DNA of 64,000 bases, from contig NZ_AP014624.1 in the NCBI RefSeq assembly GCF_000829375.1, forward strand, positions 3,844,001 through 3,908,000, in the 5' to 3' direction. This DNA is from Chryseobacterium sp. StRB126 (GTDB lineage Bacteria; Bacteroidota; Bacteroidia; Flavobacteriales; Weeksellaceae). Below, piece after piece: positions 26,807-35,567 of this stretch. Under the pieces are notes generated by a model. The model was not told where the DNA came from. It did no database searches and saw only the letters and a program-made list of their open reading frames with translations. Position 1 is the first letter of the stretch. Each line of letters begins with the position of its first letter. A program made the position numbers and the translations under genes.

Positions 26807-27997
26807 ATGACAATTAAAATTATTTCTTCCTTTTTATTCAGTGTATTTTTTTTAAGCCTTTTTTATAGTCAGGTAGGTATTGGTAACGCCAATCCAAGAG
26901 GAGCTCTTGATATCAATCTGGACTCCGGAAATAATACGATGGGGTTGGTTCTTCCTTCCAATACTTCCGCTCAAAATATAATCAATCCTTTGGGTGGAAC
27001 AGTAGCAACGGGTACTCTTATGTATGATCTATCGGAAGACTGCGTAAAAGTTCACAGATCTACCGGATGGTCCGGCTGTTTGTCGGAACAACCACAACAG
27101 GCTGCATTAAGTATAGACTGCAGCGGTTCTCTTAGCGGAACTTTTACTGCTTCAGCTTTTTCTACCGGTTCCAAGATCATCAACTATACGGATGGTAATG
27201 GAGCTCAATATCCGGCAATAAGTATTCCTTCCACCGGAATCACAGGGCTTACAGCTTCGGCTCCTGCAGGTACTCTGAGTGATGGTTCAGGAAGTATAAC
27301 CCTAAGTATCAAAGGAGTTCCCAATGGAACCGGATTTGCAAATTTTAATATTCAGATTGGAGGAAAATCCTGTAGCTTTGTTGTAAATATAACCCAAACA
27401 GCCAACTGGAATGCCATCTGTACGAACCTTGAATATGGGTTTAATATTAGTACTAATCCGGATAAGCCTACAACAATTTCATTACCCTCAGGCAAGACTG
27501 TAAATGTATATGCTATTGTAACGCAAGGCAGCTTATCTTCCGTAAGTGATCCCTATGCTGCTTTTGCTCTTTCCGCTACACAAGGTACCATCCAGATGAA
27601 CAGAAACTATTACAGAATCGGAACCTACGGTGATCTTGGAACCGGGGCTTACAGTAAAGTAGTTTTGGTCTTCAGTAAACCCATCAATTTCGTAGGGATT
27701 AAATCTACGTGGTATGCCTATGTATCTGATACCCTTAGAGATTCGCAGCTTGTTTCTACCAATACCGGAGGAACTTTAAAAATGGTAGGCCTTCAGGGTA
27801 GCCCTTCTAATTTAGCAGAAGTAACGTCAGGATCAAAGCTTGTATCCAGAGCCCAGCTCTATGGAACTGATGCAAGCGGAGCGGCATACATTCTCTCTGC
27901 ACAAAACTATTTTACTGAGCTTACCCTTACTACCGAAACCAATTATAATGATATTCTGTCTGCCTTAACATTCTGTAACGCTGATGTTATGGATTAA
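26807..27997 (+). CDS. secreted protein, QVGIG...LDI N-terminal family
   Basis: A 396-residue exported protein. The signal peptide ends before SQVGIGNANPRGALDINLDS, the third member of the N-terminal family in this window. A short GTLMYDLSEDCVKVHRSTGW unit follows, then Thr/Ser/Gly-rich beta sequence with paired cysteines (SIDCSGSLSGTF; GKSCSFVVNIT) and an unrecognised C-terminal half. GTG at 26804 and ATG at 26807 both open the frame; the ATG is chosen. A terminator follows. Confidence 0.75.
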   Translation: MTIKIISSFLFSVFFLSLFYSQVGIGNANPRGALDINLDSGNNTMGLVLPSNTSAQNIINPLGGTVATGTLMYDLSEDCVKVHRSTGWSGCLSEQPQQAALSIDCSGSLSGTFTASAFSTGSKIINYTDGNGAQYPAISIPSTGITGLTASAPAGTLSDGSGSITLSIKGVPNGTGFANFNIQIGGKSCSFVVNITQTANWNAICTNLEYGFNISTNPDKPTTISLPSGKTVNVYAIVTQGSLSSVSDPYAAFALSATQGTIQMNRNYYRIGTYGDLGTGAYSKVVLVFSKPINFVGIKSTWYAYVSDTLRDSQLVSTNTGGTLKMVGLQGSPSNLAEVTSGSKLVSRAQLYGTDASGAAYILSAQNYFTELTLTTETNYNDILSALTFCNADVMD

Positions 27998-28018
27998 TCC
28001 TAAACAATATTCTTTTAT

Positions 28019-28055
28019 AAAAGCTGAACCTTGTACTCCATTGTTCAGCTTTTTA
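28019..28055 (+). terminator. intrinsic terminator
   Basis: Stem AAAAGCTGAAC/GTTCAGCTTTT with a 13-nt loop and T-rich tail, 22 bases after the stop of the secreted-protein gene. Confidence 0.8.
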
Positions 28056-28768
28056 TTTTTTATACAAATCATCTGTTTTCTAAAATGATATTTTACCAGT
28101 TTTCAGGAGATGAGCACTAAAACTAAGCCGGATTGAGAGTACCTATTCAGGTCAAAATTATTAAGAATAAGACTTAAAACATTTGAATTACAAAGGAATA
28201 CAGATACTTGATTTCACTTAACAAACATCATTCAGACCTATTTACCAATGCTCTAATTAACAAATTTGATCCGGAATTCATTGGATCTTTTCCATACTGC
28301 ATCAAATAATTTTACTGACCTTGTCCGTCAATTAGCAACTTCAAAATGTATTTCTATAAAGTCTTTATAGCTTGTTATTTATGATATCATTCTGTTTTTT
28401 GATATTCCGGTTTTACGAAAATAATTTAATTCTGAAAACACCATTTTTGAAATACTGCAAAGTAGCTGATTTCATTTTTACCAGGTCATGATGAAGCTTA
28501 TTTAAACATTTCCATTTCATGGTATTATTTTTAGAAAAGCGAATAATTAACCCAGCAACAAATAAAAAAAAACAAAACAAACTGATTAACAGTTAATTAC
28601 ATATAATGGAGTACTTTTAGAGTACTGTTTTTTTTGAATTTTCATACTATCATCCGATACATTTGCTCACAGATTATTCAAGTATAAAAAGTCTTTACAT
28701 CTATAAAAATCAGATTTCTTACCCCAGACTTTATACGACAAAGTGAAACATAATTTTAACTTAAAAAT
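28056..28768 (+). other. long intergenic region with orphan terminator-like hairpin
   Basis: About 710 bp without a gene. A hairpin AGTACT-TTTAG-AGTACT at 28610-28626 followed by G and eight T looks like an intrinsic terminator, yet no gene ends before it. It may end a small RNA starting upstream or act as an attenuator in the leader of the lipoprotein gene at 28769. The rest shows nothing I can name. Confidence 0.4.
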
Positions 28769-29974
28769 ATGAAACAAATGGAAAAAAGATTAACAAGAAG
28801 AATGCTGTCTCCAGTTTTTCTACTAACTGCCGGAACTTTGTTATTTGTTCAATCCTGTTCAAGAGAACTCGATTCTGAATCTCCTGAGTTGGGACCTTCA
28901 AACAACATCATCAATTCATTATCAGACAAAGAATTTCAAGGTCTTAAAGGCAGATCTTTAGAACAGCTAGGGATAAATAGCATTGATGATTTGGAAAAGA
29001 ACGGATGGAAAAAGATTGACACTAAGCTAATCACAAAGATAAGCCGCAATAAGGTCAATTACGCAAGAGAAACCCCTACTGACGGACTGGAAGTCAATAC
29101 TAAACGGCTTATCACCAATCAGAATTTACTTGAGTTGGGAATTACTGATGATATACTTTCTTCACCTAATTTGAAGTACACCTATAACGGTCAGGATTAT
29201 TTCCCTGTTGGAATTTCAATAAATAGTCAGGGATATGGAGAAGAAATATCTCCTAACGCCACCGAAAGAAAATGGTATTCTTACTTAAATGCCGGTGTTC
29301 CTTTAGTAGAAGAGGAAACCGATATCAGCCAGCCTTCTCCTTTGATTCTGAACAGTTCTGTTTTTAATAACCTTTCAACAGCAAGCAATACCTTTAATGT
29401 AAGTCTGAATTATGATGTGAGCACCACTACAAAATTTAATGTAACAGCCAGTACCGGAGTTACATTTGGTGATAAAGTAATTGTTACAGAACAGGAAGAA
29501 AATTCTACCACAACTACCACAAAATCTCCCGTTGTAGATGTAGCAGTGGGTAAAACAACTACTGTACTCGGTTCCAATGAAACTCATGTAAATGTAACTT
29601 TTGGTGCTTCTGCAGGCTTTGAAAAGGCTAAAACCATTAATATCGGCACACAGTCATCCTATGCAGGAACTGTTCCTGGAATGTCAAGAGTAAAGGTATT
29701 AGCTATACAGAGAAAGAAAGTAAAAAAATATAAGTATACGATTCCTGTGACCTTTGGTGGGTTTATAGGGGTTAAATATCCTGTTCCTGCTTCCAGATAT
29801 GTTCCGCCTCAAACAGCAGGACCAGATCAGGAAATCGTTGCAAGACCAATAAGCCTTCTGGATATCTTAACAAGAAATAATTATCGTCAGATAGGCTATA
29901 TCGAAACCGTTGAAGAAATTGAATGTGAATTTTACCAATTTGCTCCCGAACCTATTGCTAACATGCCACTGTAA
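28769..29974 (+). CDS. lipoprotein with aerolysin/ETX-MTX2-like region
   Basis: A 401-residue lipoprotein: basic start, hydrophobic segment and lipobox LFVQSCSREL (Cys at about residue 30). From about residue 195 the sequence alternates Ser/Thr with hydrophobic residues over long stretches (ASNTFNVSLNYDVSTTTKFN, TTTTTKSPVVDVAVGKTTT, NVTFGASAGFEKAKTINIGT), then reads YAGTVPGMSRVKVLAIQRKK and TIPVTFGGFIGV. That order resembles the pore-forming part of ETX/MTX2 and aerolysin toxins. The N-terminal 180 residues are not recognised. An ATG three codons in is an alternative start. The family call rests on pattern only. Confidence 0.6.
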   Translation: MKQMEKRLTRRMLSPVFLLTAGTLLFVQSCSRELDSESPELGPSNNIINSLSDKEFQGLKGRSLEQLGINSIDDLEKNGWKKIDTKLITKISRNKVNYARETPTDGLEVNTKRLITNQNLLELGITDDILSSPNLKYTYNGQDYFPVGISINSQGYGEEISPNATERKWYSYLNAGVPLVEEETDISQPSPLILNSSVFNNLSTASNTFNVSLNYDVSTTTKFNVTASTGVTFGDKVIVTEQEENSTTTTTKSPVVDVAVGKTTTVLGSNETHVNVTFGASAGFEKAKTINIGTQSSYAGTVPGMSRVKVLAIQRKKVKKYKYTIPVTFGGFIGVKYPVPASRYVPPQTAGPDQEIVARPISLLDILTRNNYRQIGYIETVEEIECEFYQFAPEPIANMPL

Positions 29975-30266
29975 TATTTGAATACAATATTCTGGCTATG
30001 CCCATTATATTCATCTCTGCAAAAAAAATTCTCTAAACATTTATTCCAACAGCAGATTTTAATATCCAATATTGGAATTTTATAGTATTAATTTTCATGT
30101 TTTAGTATATTTTATAATTAGTAGTAGGCTTAAACTTGCTGTATTCAGCAACATCATAATTTGAAATATTTCTTTTGAAATTTAACATTCATCAGCAAGT
30201 TGAGCTACTGCTAATTTTTTTGAAAGCAGAAACACAAATAACACAGCAGGTTAAAAATTATTTATT

Positions 30267-31250
30267 ATGAAAAACAGATTACTATTTGTCTGTATGCTTA
30301 CCTCAACTCTTTCATTTGCGCAAATAGGCATTAATACCTCAAATCCACAGGGTTCTTTCCATGTAGACGGAGCAAAAGACAACCCTCCGATTGGAGAACC
30401 GTCCGTAGCTCAACAAGCAAACGACTTCGTTATTACAGCCAACGGAAACACCGGTATAGGGACTACTACTCCTGAATCCTCTGCTATTTTGGATGTGCAT
30501 TCATCTGACAAAGGGATTTTAGGACCAAGAATAAGCTTACATTCCCTCACTATGCAACTTGGAAGCAGCCCTAATGCTACCGGATTATTAATTTACAATA
30601 CGGGAGCTACCCTTACCCCCGGTTATTACTTCTGGAATGGTACAGAATGGAAATGTCTTACGACTTCTTCTAATAGCGGTAATACTTCTCATTCGGAAAG
30701 TACGTCCGTATTAGGACCTCTCACGGCTACAATGGATAATGGAAGAATGGGATATGCTTTGTCTGTTACTACTCCTGATGGTAAGTTTTCTGTAAGAACC
30801 TTTATTCCCTCTAGAGGATCTTTTGCAGATGTCAACTTACAGATAAGAAACAACAGCAGCTCAACGGTTGAGATTATTTCTAATGAACATTATTTGTGGG
30901 CAGGCGCAGGTGGTTATATGCAAAATCAATTACGTTTACCGCCAGGTGCATGGGCTGGAGACAACTCCACTTCAAGTGCAGGGCTGGTAGATGCTACAAC
31001 AGGAGACCTGATACAGACTCCAAGTAACAACCCTCATTGGGGAGATGCCGGTACGTATGCCGGCGGAATGCCGGAGCAACGCCTCTATTCCTGGATGACC
31101 AGCGATGGAAATGATAAAACATTTTATAAATTATATTATATGATGGGCTCTACTTCCCCTACCGGCGTGGGTGATGCCACTACTTGTCTAGAGGGCACAT
31201 GCAGTACAACAAAGGCTTTTATGTCTATTGATCAGATTACAACCTTATAG
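30267..31250 (+). CDS. secreted protein, QIGIN N-terminal family
   Basis: A 327-residue exported protein: signal peptide [19 protein letters not shown], then [20 protein letters not shown] and a second unit [20 protein letters not shown] followed by [20 protein letters not shown]. It is the fourth member of the family in the window. The C-terminal 190 residues ([20 protein letters not shown]...) are not recognised and contain a cysteine pair near the end. It lies 292 bp after the aerolysin-like lipoprotein on the same strand. A strong terminator follows. Confidence 0.75.
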   Translation: MKNRLLFVCMLTSTLSFAQIGINTSNPQGSFHVDGAKDNPPIGEPSVAQQANDFVITANGNTGIGTTTPESSAILDVHSSDKGILGPRISLHSLTMQLGSSPNATGLLIYNTGATLTPGYYFWNGTEWKCLTTSSNSGNTSHSESTSVLGPLTATMDNGRMGYALSVTTPDGKFSVRTFIPSRGSFADVNLQIRNNSSSTVEIISNEHYLWAGAGGYMQNQLRLPPGAWAGDNSTSSAGLVDATTGDLIQTPSNNPHWGDAGTYAGGMPEQRLYSWMTSDGNDKTFYKLYYMMGSTSPTGVGDATTCLEGTCSTTKAFMSIDQITTL

Positions 31251-31279
31251 ATTCTAAACACACAAATACTTGAAATCAG

Positions 31280-31316
31280 AATCCCCGTACATAATCTGTC
31301 GGGGATTTTTATTTTA
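31280..31316 (+). terminator. intrinsic terminator
   Basis: Stem AATCCCCG/CGGGGATT with a 12-nt loop and T-rich tail, 30 bases after the secreted-protein gene. The following stretch to 31671 holds only AT-rich DNA and a 27-codon frame from TTG at 31420 that I do not call. Confidence 0.8.
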
Positions 31317-31671
31317 AACACCCAATAATTAATTATATTTTCATCCATAATTTATTTATATTAATGAAAAGATAATATTTGTACCTTTACTATGCTTAAT
31401 AGTAATAAAAACATTTGACTTGAAAAAAAATAAAGAAAACTGCCTTAAAGTTCCACAAGAATCTGAACATTTAAATATAGATGACCAATCTTACTCAAAA
31501 TAAGACTCCCCCTATTTTGAATGTATCTTTCTTACTCCCTCTATAAGAAAGGCCAAGATTCTTCCTAGTTGAAATATATTTTTCAAGCCATTTTTGTACA
31601 TACAGCATACATTACAATGAAATTCATTATGGTGTATATCAGTATGTTTATAAACAGTTCACAAATAAAGT

Positions 31672-33138
31672 ATGATGAAATTTATTGTAAAGCTTTTTTT
31701 TGTTTGCTTTTTTTTGCTTGTAATTCTGCAGTTCAATCGTAAGACTGACAGTATACAACTTGTAGAATTTGAAACGGCAGCCAACAAACTAGTTGTTAAA
31801 AATCCCAGAAAGCTTATTCTTCTATGTGACAGCACCATTCAGGTTTATAAAAAATCTGATAATAAAAAAGGTATTATGACTTGTATGCTGAAAAAACTAA
31901 CGGCATATAATGAACTCAACGATTACAAATCTTTTGCTGATTATTCTGTTGAAACCGAGAAGTATGCTAAAAACAATAATGACAAATTAGGAATTCTGAA
32001 TCTCTTATATATCAAGGCTGCAATGTGTAAAAAATTAAGACTTTATGCTCAGGGATACAGGTATCTTGATGAAGCAATTGCTCTTTCAAAGGAGATTCCG
32101 GAAAATGACCAGCTTTTAAGCATCAAAATGTCTCTGTTTAGCATGAAATCCTTTTTTATGGGTGATGAAGATAAACCAGTGAATGAAATATTAAATTTAA
32201 GACTCGCTGTTATCAAAGAATTTGAAAAAATTAAAGATAAAAGTATTATTACACATCCGGGCACCTGCTATAGCAATGCAGCTCAATCTTACATCTATAA
32301 AAAAGACTATGATTCCGCTGCTTATTATTTTTCGAAATCAGAAAAAATTTCTTTAGAAAAGAATGATTACAGATCATTGTGGTATGCCTACATGGGGTTT
32401 ATTGATCTTCATAATTTAGATGGTGAGTACAAAAAATCTCTTCCTTTTTGTGATAAACTGAAAGAATTGCTCACTGATGCTAAAATCACATCCAATAACA
32501 AAAATCTGGCAGACTATCATAAGCGATGTGCAGCAGCCTACAAAGGATTAAAAGATTTTGATCAGTTTGTTTTTCATAACGACCAATACAACACCTACAA
32601 AAAAAGAGTATTGAATAAAAATGAAAAGTTGCTTGTAAGCTCTCTTAAGTATAATGAAAATAAGATCATTGAAAAAGACAAGGGTTGGACAAGGAATTTG
32701 AGAATCTATTATCTGATTCTGCTTTGTCTGGCTGTTTTAGCTCTTGCTGTCATTTTATTTTTCAAACTTAAATTAAAAAAAGAAAGCGATACCAAGAATT
32801 TAAAAGAAAAAAAGATTGAAGAATTGGAGGAACAGTTAAATGATGCTTTTGCTGAGGTTATTGAACTGGCCAAATCTAATGACTCTAATTTCCTGACGAG
32901 ATTCATTGAAGTGTATCCTTCTTTCTATCAGAAATTAATTAAAAATCACCCTGATTTAACCGCTGGTGAAATCAGGCTATGTGCTTTCATCTATTTAAAT
33001 TTCACCACCAAGGAAATAGCCTATTATGAACATCTTTCTCTCCGAAGTGTTGAAAATAAAAAATACAGATTAAGGAAAAAAACAGGACTAGAAGGCCAGA
33101 CAGATTTACACAAGTGGTTAATGGAACTGGAAGATTAA
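31672..33138 (+). CDS. TPR-containing membrane regulator with LuxR-type HTH
   Basis: A 488-residue protein. A signal-like hydrophobic N-terminus is followed by helical TPR-type repeats (about 40-330), one membrane segment (IYYLILLCLAVLALAVILFF, about 344-363), a coiled coil (LKEKKIEELEEQLNDAFAEV) and a C-terminal helix-turn-helix (LTAGEIRLCAFIYLNFTTKE, followed by SLRSVENKKYRLRKK). This is the usual flavobacterial design for a periplasmic sensor that signals to a DNA-binding domain inside. Repeat copy E follows. Targets unknown. Confidence 0.82.
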   Translation: MMKFIVKLFFVCFFLLVILQFNRKTDSIQLVEFETAANKLVVKNPRKLILLCDSTIQVYKKSDNKKGIMTCMLKKLTAYNELNDYKSFADYSVETEKYAKNNNDKLGILNLLYIKAAMCKKLRLYAQGYRYLDEAIALSKEIPENDQLLSIKMSLFSMKSFFMGDEDKPVNEILNLRLAVIKEFEKIKDKSIITHPGTCYSNAAQSYIYKKDYDSAAYYFSKSEKISLEKNDYRSLWYAYMGFIDLHNLDGEYKKSLPFCDKLKELLTDAKITSNNKNLADYHKRCAAAYKGLKDFDQFVFHNDQYNTYKKRVLNKNEKLLVSSLKYNENKIIEKDKGWTRNLRIYYLILLCLAVLALAVILFFKLKLKKESDTKNLKEKKIEELEEQLNDAFAEVIELAKSNDSNFLTRFIEVYPSFYQKLIKNHPDLTAGEIRLCAFIYLNFTTKEIAYYEHLSLRSVENKKYRLRKKTGLEGQTDLHKWLMELED

Positions 33139-33173
33139 AAATATATTCTTTTGAACTGAAAATAAGATATATT

Positions 33174-33379
33174 AAATTAACCTGGGTTTGGAGTAAGGGA
33201 AACTAAAGAGAGGCTGGAAGAAGGGAGCTGGAAATTACTTTTGGCTATAATAACTCCATTCGCCACTATCATTAAACTCCCTTTAAAAAGAGAAAAAGCC
33301 ATTGTTGATGTTTTTCATAACTTCCTTCTTCCATCTCCTGGCTTCAAACCCATAATTTTATCCGGAACTGAGATTAAAT
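33174..33379 (+). repeat. interspersed repeat, decayed copy E
   Basis: Ends AATTAACCTGGGTTTGGAGT and CCGGAACTGAGATTAAAT resemble the terminal repeats of copies A-D, and the interior keeps GAGAGGCTGGAAG and a CTTCTTCC-rich right part. The middle has diverged. Its right end overlaps the stop codon of the CinA-like gene. Confidence 0.6.
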
Positions 33380-33868
33380 CAATATCTGATTGAGTGCACT
33401 TTTATAACACCCTAAAATAAATTCGGTATAATATAACTGTGCATCTAATGCCTGAGTCTTATCATGAAGTTCTATGCGTTTGGAAAGCACAATCTCTCCT
33501 TTATAACTGAATGAACAGAATGAATACACTTTAAATCCTGAATTTCTTACCGATGCCGCATATCCCGTAGAAGCAATTCCCCAATCTGTTCCAAATGATT
33601 CGGCGACCTTTACAGCCATTGTATCTGCCATTTTTTGGGTTTCAAAACCATTTTCCTGAACTTCAATTCTATTGATATCTAAAAAATTAACTTTTTCAGG
33701 TATTGTAAACGTTGTGATCCCTCCTTTGTAAAACAGTTTTGCATTAGGCATCTGGGAAAAGGCCAACTGTATTAATCCTGAGGTTACACTTTCTGCTATA
33801 GAAACCGTTTCATTCATTGTAATGAGTGAGTTACTGATATAATCAAGTAAACTTTGCTGAAATTTCAT
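33374..33868 (-). CDS. CinA C-terminal domain protein
   Basis: A 164-residue protein that corresponds to the C-terminal domain of CinA (PncC-type nicotinamide-nucleotide amidohydrolase, used in pyridine nucleotide recycling). The family motif AESCTGG reads AESVTSG here and the usual TGIAGP region reads STGYAAS, so catalytic competence is uncertain. YKGGITTF and a long C-terminal helix match the fold. Its stop codon lies within the end of repeat copy E. Confidence 0.78.
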   Translation of the reverse strand: MKFQQSLLDYISNSLITMNETVSIAESVTSGLIQLAFSQMPNAKLFYKGGITTFTIPEKVNFLDINRIEVQENGFETQKMADTMAVKVAESFGTDWGIASTGYAASVRNSGFKVYSFCSFSYKGEIVLSKRIELHDKTQALDAQLYYTEFILGCYKSALNQILI

Positions 33869-33923
33869 GGCATCAAATATTTAATGTTGATCTAAAAACT
33901 TTTTACGCTGCTGAAATCAATGC

Positions 33924-34193
33924 TCAGATAACGTCATAATCATTCATTGTTGTGGCAAAATAATGCTCAATCATTTCCTTGGCATTCTTGCACATTAATA
34001 AAAGATCTTCTCGGTTCATATCTTCAAAAATAAAATCATCATGAACCTCGATAATGAATTCAGTCACTTTTTCGGTGTTCATCAGATCGTAAGCCATTAA
34101 ATCATTTAAATTATCTAATCTACATTCTTCCTTAAAAAAAGGAGGCTTCCTGGAAATAGAATTCTTAAACTGAAAAAGATGTATTGTTTTCAT
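33924..34193 (-). CDS. 89-residue hypothetical protein, paralogue of 42501
   Basis: MKTIHLFQFKNSISRK at the start, EVHDDFIFEDMNREDLLLMC in the middle and MIEHYFATTMNDYDVI at the end. The protein at 42501-42764 shares all three segments. No known domain, no signal peptide. It lies next to the CinA-like gene on the same strand. Two conserved copies support a real gene. Confidence 0.75.
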   Translation of the reverse strand: MKTIHLFQFKNSISRKPPFFKEECRLDNLNDLMAYDLMNTEKVTEFIIEVHDDFIFEDMNREDLLLMCKNAKEMIEHYFATTMNDYDVI

Positions 34194-34709
34194 GATTCCG
34201 ATATTGGGTTAATTATAATAACAGCCTCTCTGGTAAGTAAAAAACGATGTTTAAACATACTCTTTTTTGTGGGTTCAGGTGATTGAATTTACTCTACATC
34301 CACCTATTACATCACATCAACATGGATAAAAAGGACAGAAACCATAGAGATTCCTATCCTTAATTAATTAAAACCCTCTGAAAACAGATCTACTATTTTA
34401 TCGGGACTTTAATATACTCATTATCAAAGTTGAGAATCCTTAAGCCTATTAATTTTTTATCATGGTGTATATTGGCTTTTTCCAGTCTTTCTTTACTACT
34501 ACAATATTTTAAAATACCGGATACCCGTAATTTGTATAATGAATACTTTCAACGGCTTGCTATATTTTCCTGTATAAAAATTGTACTACCTTATGGCAAC
34601 ATAAACTTTAATGGATTTGATAAATTCCTGATTATTATACTACAAAGATGGCTGTTTCAATATATACTAAACTATATATATCCGGAATAATCTTACATAT
34701 ATCACACAT
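34194..34709. other. intergenic region without recognisable content
   Basis: About 515 bp. An 86-codon plus-strand frame from TTG at 34430 is hydrophobic and AT-rich with no supporting feature, so it is not called. No hairpin with a T run and no repeat copy is seen. Confidence 0.4.
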
Positions 34710-35270
34710 TTATAAGTCTTCCAGATTTCCAAGACGTCTTTGTTTCAACTGCTTATAAAATGAAGGGGAAAGCCCTGTGATTTTTTTAAACTGGTTAGAG
34801 AGATGGGCCACACTGCTATAATTGAGTTTATAAGATATTTCTGTAAGATTGAGTTCATCATACAACAATAATTCTTTTACTTTTTCTACTTTATTAATAA
34901 TGATAAAATGCTGGAGCGTCATTCCTTTCACTTCTGAAAAGGTGTTTGCCAGATAGGTATAATCATATCCTAATTTTTCACTTACATAATCTGAGAAATT
35001 TTCTTTTGGAAGTTCATCTGAAAAATGAATCATTTCTATGACTACATTTTTTATTTTTTCTATCAGGATACTTTTTTTATCATCTAATATCTCAAGTCCT
35101 GTTTTCAGTAAGTTTTCTTTCAGAATTTGTCTTAGTTCGACACTGATATCATCCAATAATTCTACCGTTCCCAAATCTACAATAGCATTTTTAATGCCCA
35201 GCCTTTCCAGTTCCTGATGGACAACCATTTTGCAGCGCAAACTTACCATGTATTTTATATACAACTTCAT
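34710..35270 (-). CDS. small AraC-family regulator
   Basis: A 186-residue protein starting MKLYIKYMVSLRCKMVVHQE, a conserved start of a Bacteroidota AraC subfamily. The C-terminal third holds both AraC helix-turn-helix motifs (KLGYDYTYLANTFSEVKGMT; LNLTEISYKLNYSSVAHLSN, then FKKITGLSPSFYKQL). It is divergent from the small protein/GH130/glycosyltransferase operon and might control it; that link is inferred from position. Confidence 0.85.
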   Translation of the reverse strand: MKLYIKYMVSLRCKMVVHQELERLGIKNAIVDLGTVELLDDISVELRQILKENLLKTGLEILDDKKSILIEKIKNVVIEMIHFSDELPKENFSDYVSEKLGYDYTYLANTFSEVKGMTLQHFIIINKVEKVKELLLYDELNLTEISYKLNYSSVAHLSNQFKKITGLSPSFYKQLKQRRLGNLEDL

Positions 35271-35350
35271 CTCCCTTACTGTTTATATCTGCCAATTATT
35301 TCATTAACAGTTATTTACCCAAAGTTAATCTATTAAATCGGAAATATCTA

Positions 35351-35412
35351 TGATTTATACAACAAATTGAAAGACAATTGCAAAGCTTTCCTTTTTTAAT
35401 GATTGAAATTTA
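35351..35412 (+). promoter_or_regulatory. single TGAT-type box and -7 element of GH130 operon
   Basis: TGATTTATACAA (35351-35362, followed by CA) starts 61 bp before the end of a -7-like GAAATTTA (35405-35412). Box and distance match the DUF1003 and csbD promoters. The continuation GAAATTTACAGT is also shared with the ppa and usp promoters. The predicted start is about 20 bases before the ATG of the small basic protein. Confidence 0.6.
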
Positions 35413-35435
35413 CAGTTAACAAAAAATATTTCATC

Positions 35436-35567
35436 ATGTCAAAAGAAAAAGACGGAAAAAAGAAATCAGATAAAACCCCACCCGCAAAATCTGCAAAAGA
35501 GAAACGGGAAGATAAAATGAATAAACGGAGAGACAGGGAAAACGAAGCCCAAAATACCAGCAACTAA
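35436..35567 (+). CDS. 43-residue highly charged protein
   Basis: ATG start, MSKEKDGKKKSDKTPPAKSA, then a second run rich in Lys, Arg, Glu and Asp, and TAA at 35565-35567 directly before the GH130 ATG with no gap. The protein is almost entirely charged and must be disordered. The promoter at 35351-35412 leads straight into it, which supports a real gene. Role unknown; a hydrophilin-like stress peptide is one possibility. Confidence 0.6.
   Translation: MSKEKDGKKKSDKTPPAKSAKEKREDKMNKRRDRENEAQNTSN

Noticed and set aside
26622..26813. 63-codon minus-strand open frame
   Set aside because: Very AT-rich, Phe/Leu/Ile-biased, and it overlaps the start of the secreted-protein gene.
31420..31503. 27-codon frame from TTG that looked like a precursor-peptide gene
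   Set aside because: No maturation enzyme genes nearby, no ATG and no core-peptide features.
34430..34690. 86-codon plus-strand open frame
   Set aside because: TTG start, AT-driven hydrophobic composition, no homologous copy in the window and no promoter signal.
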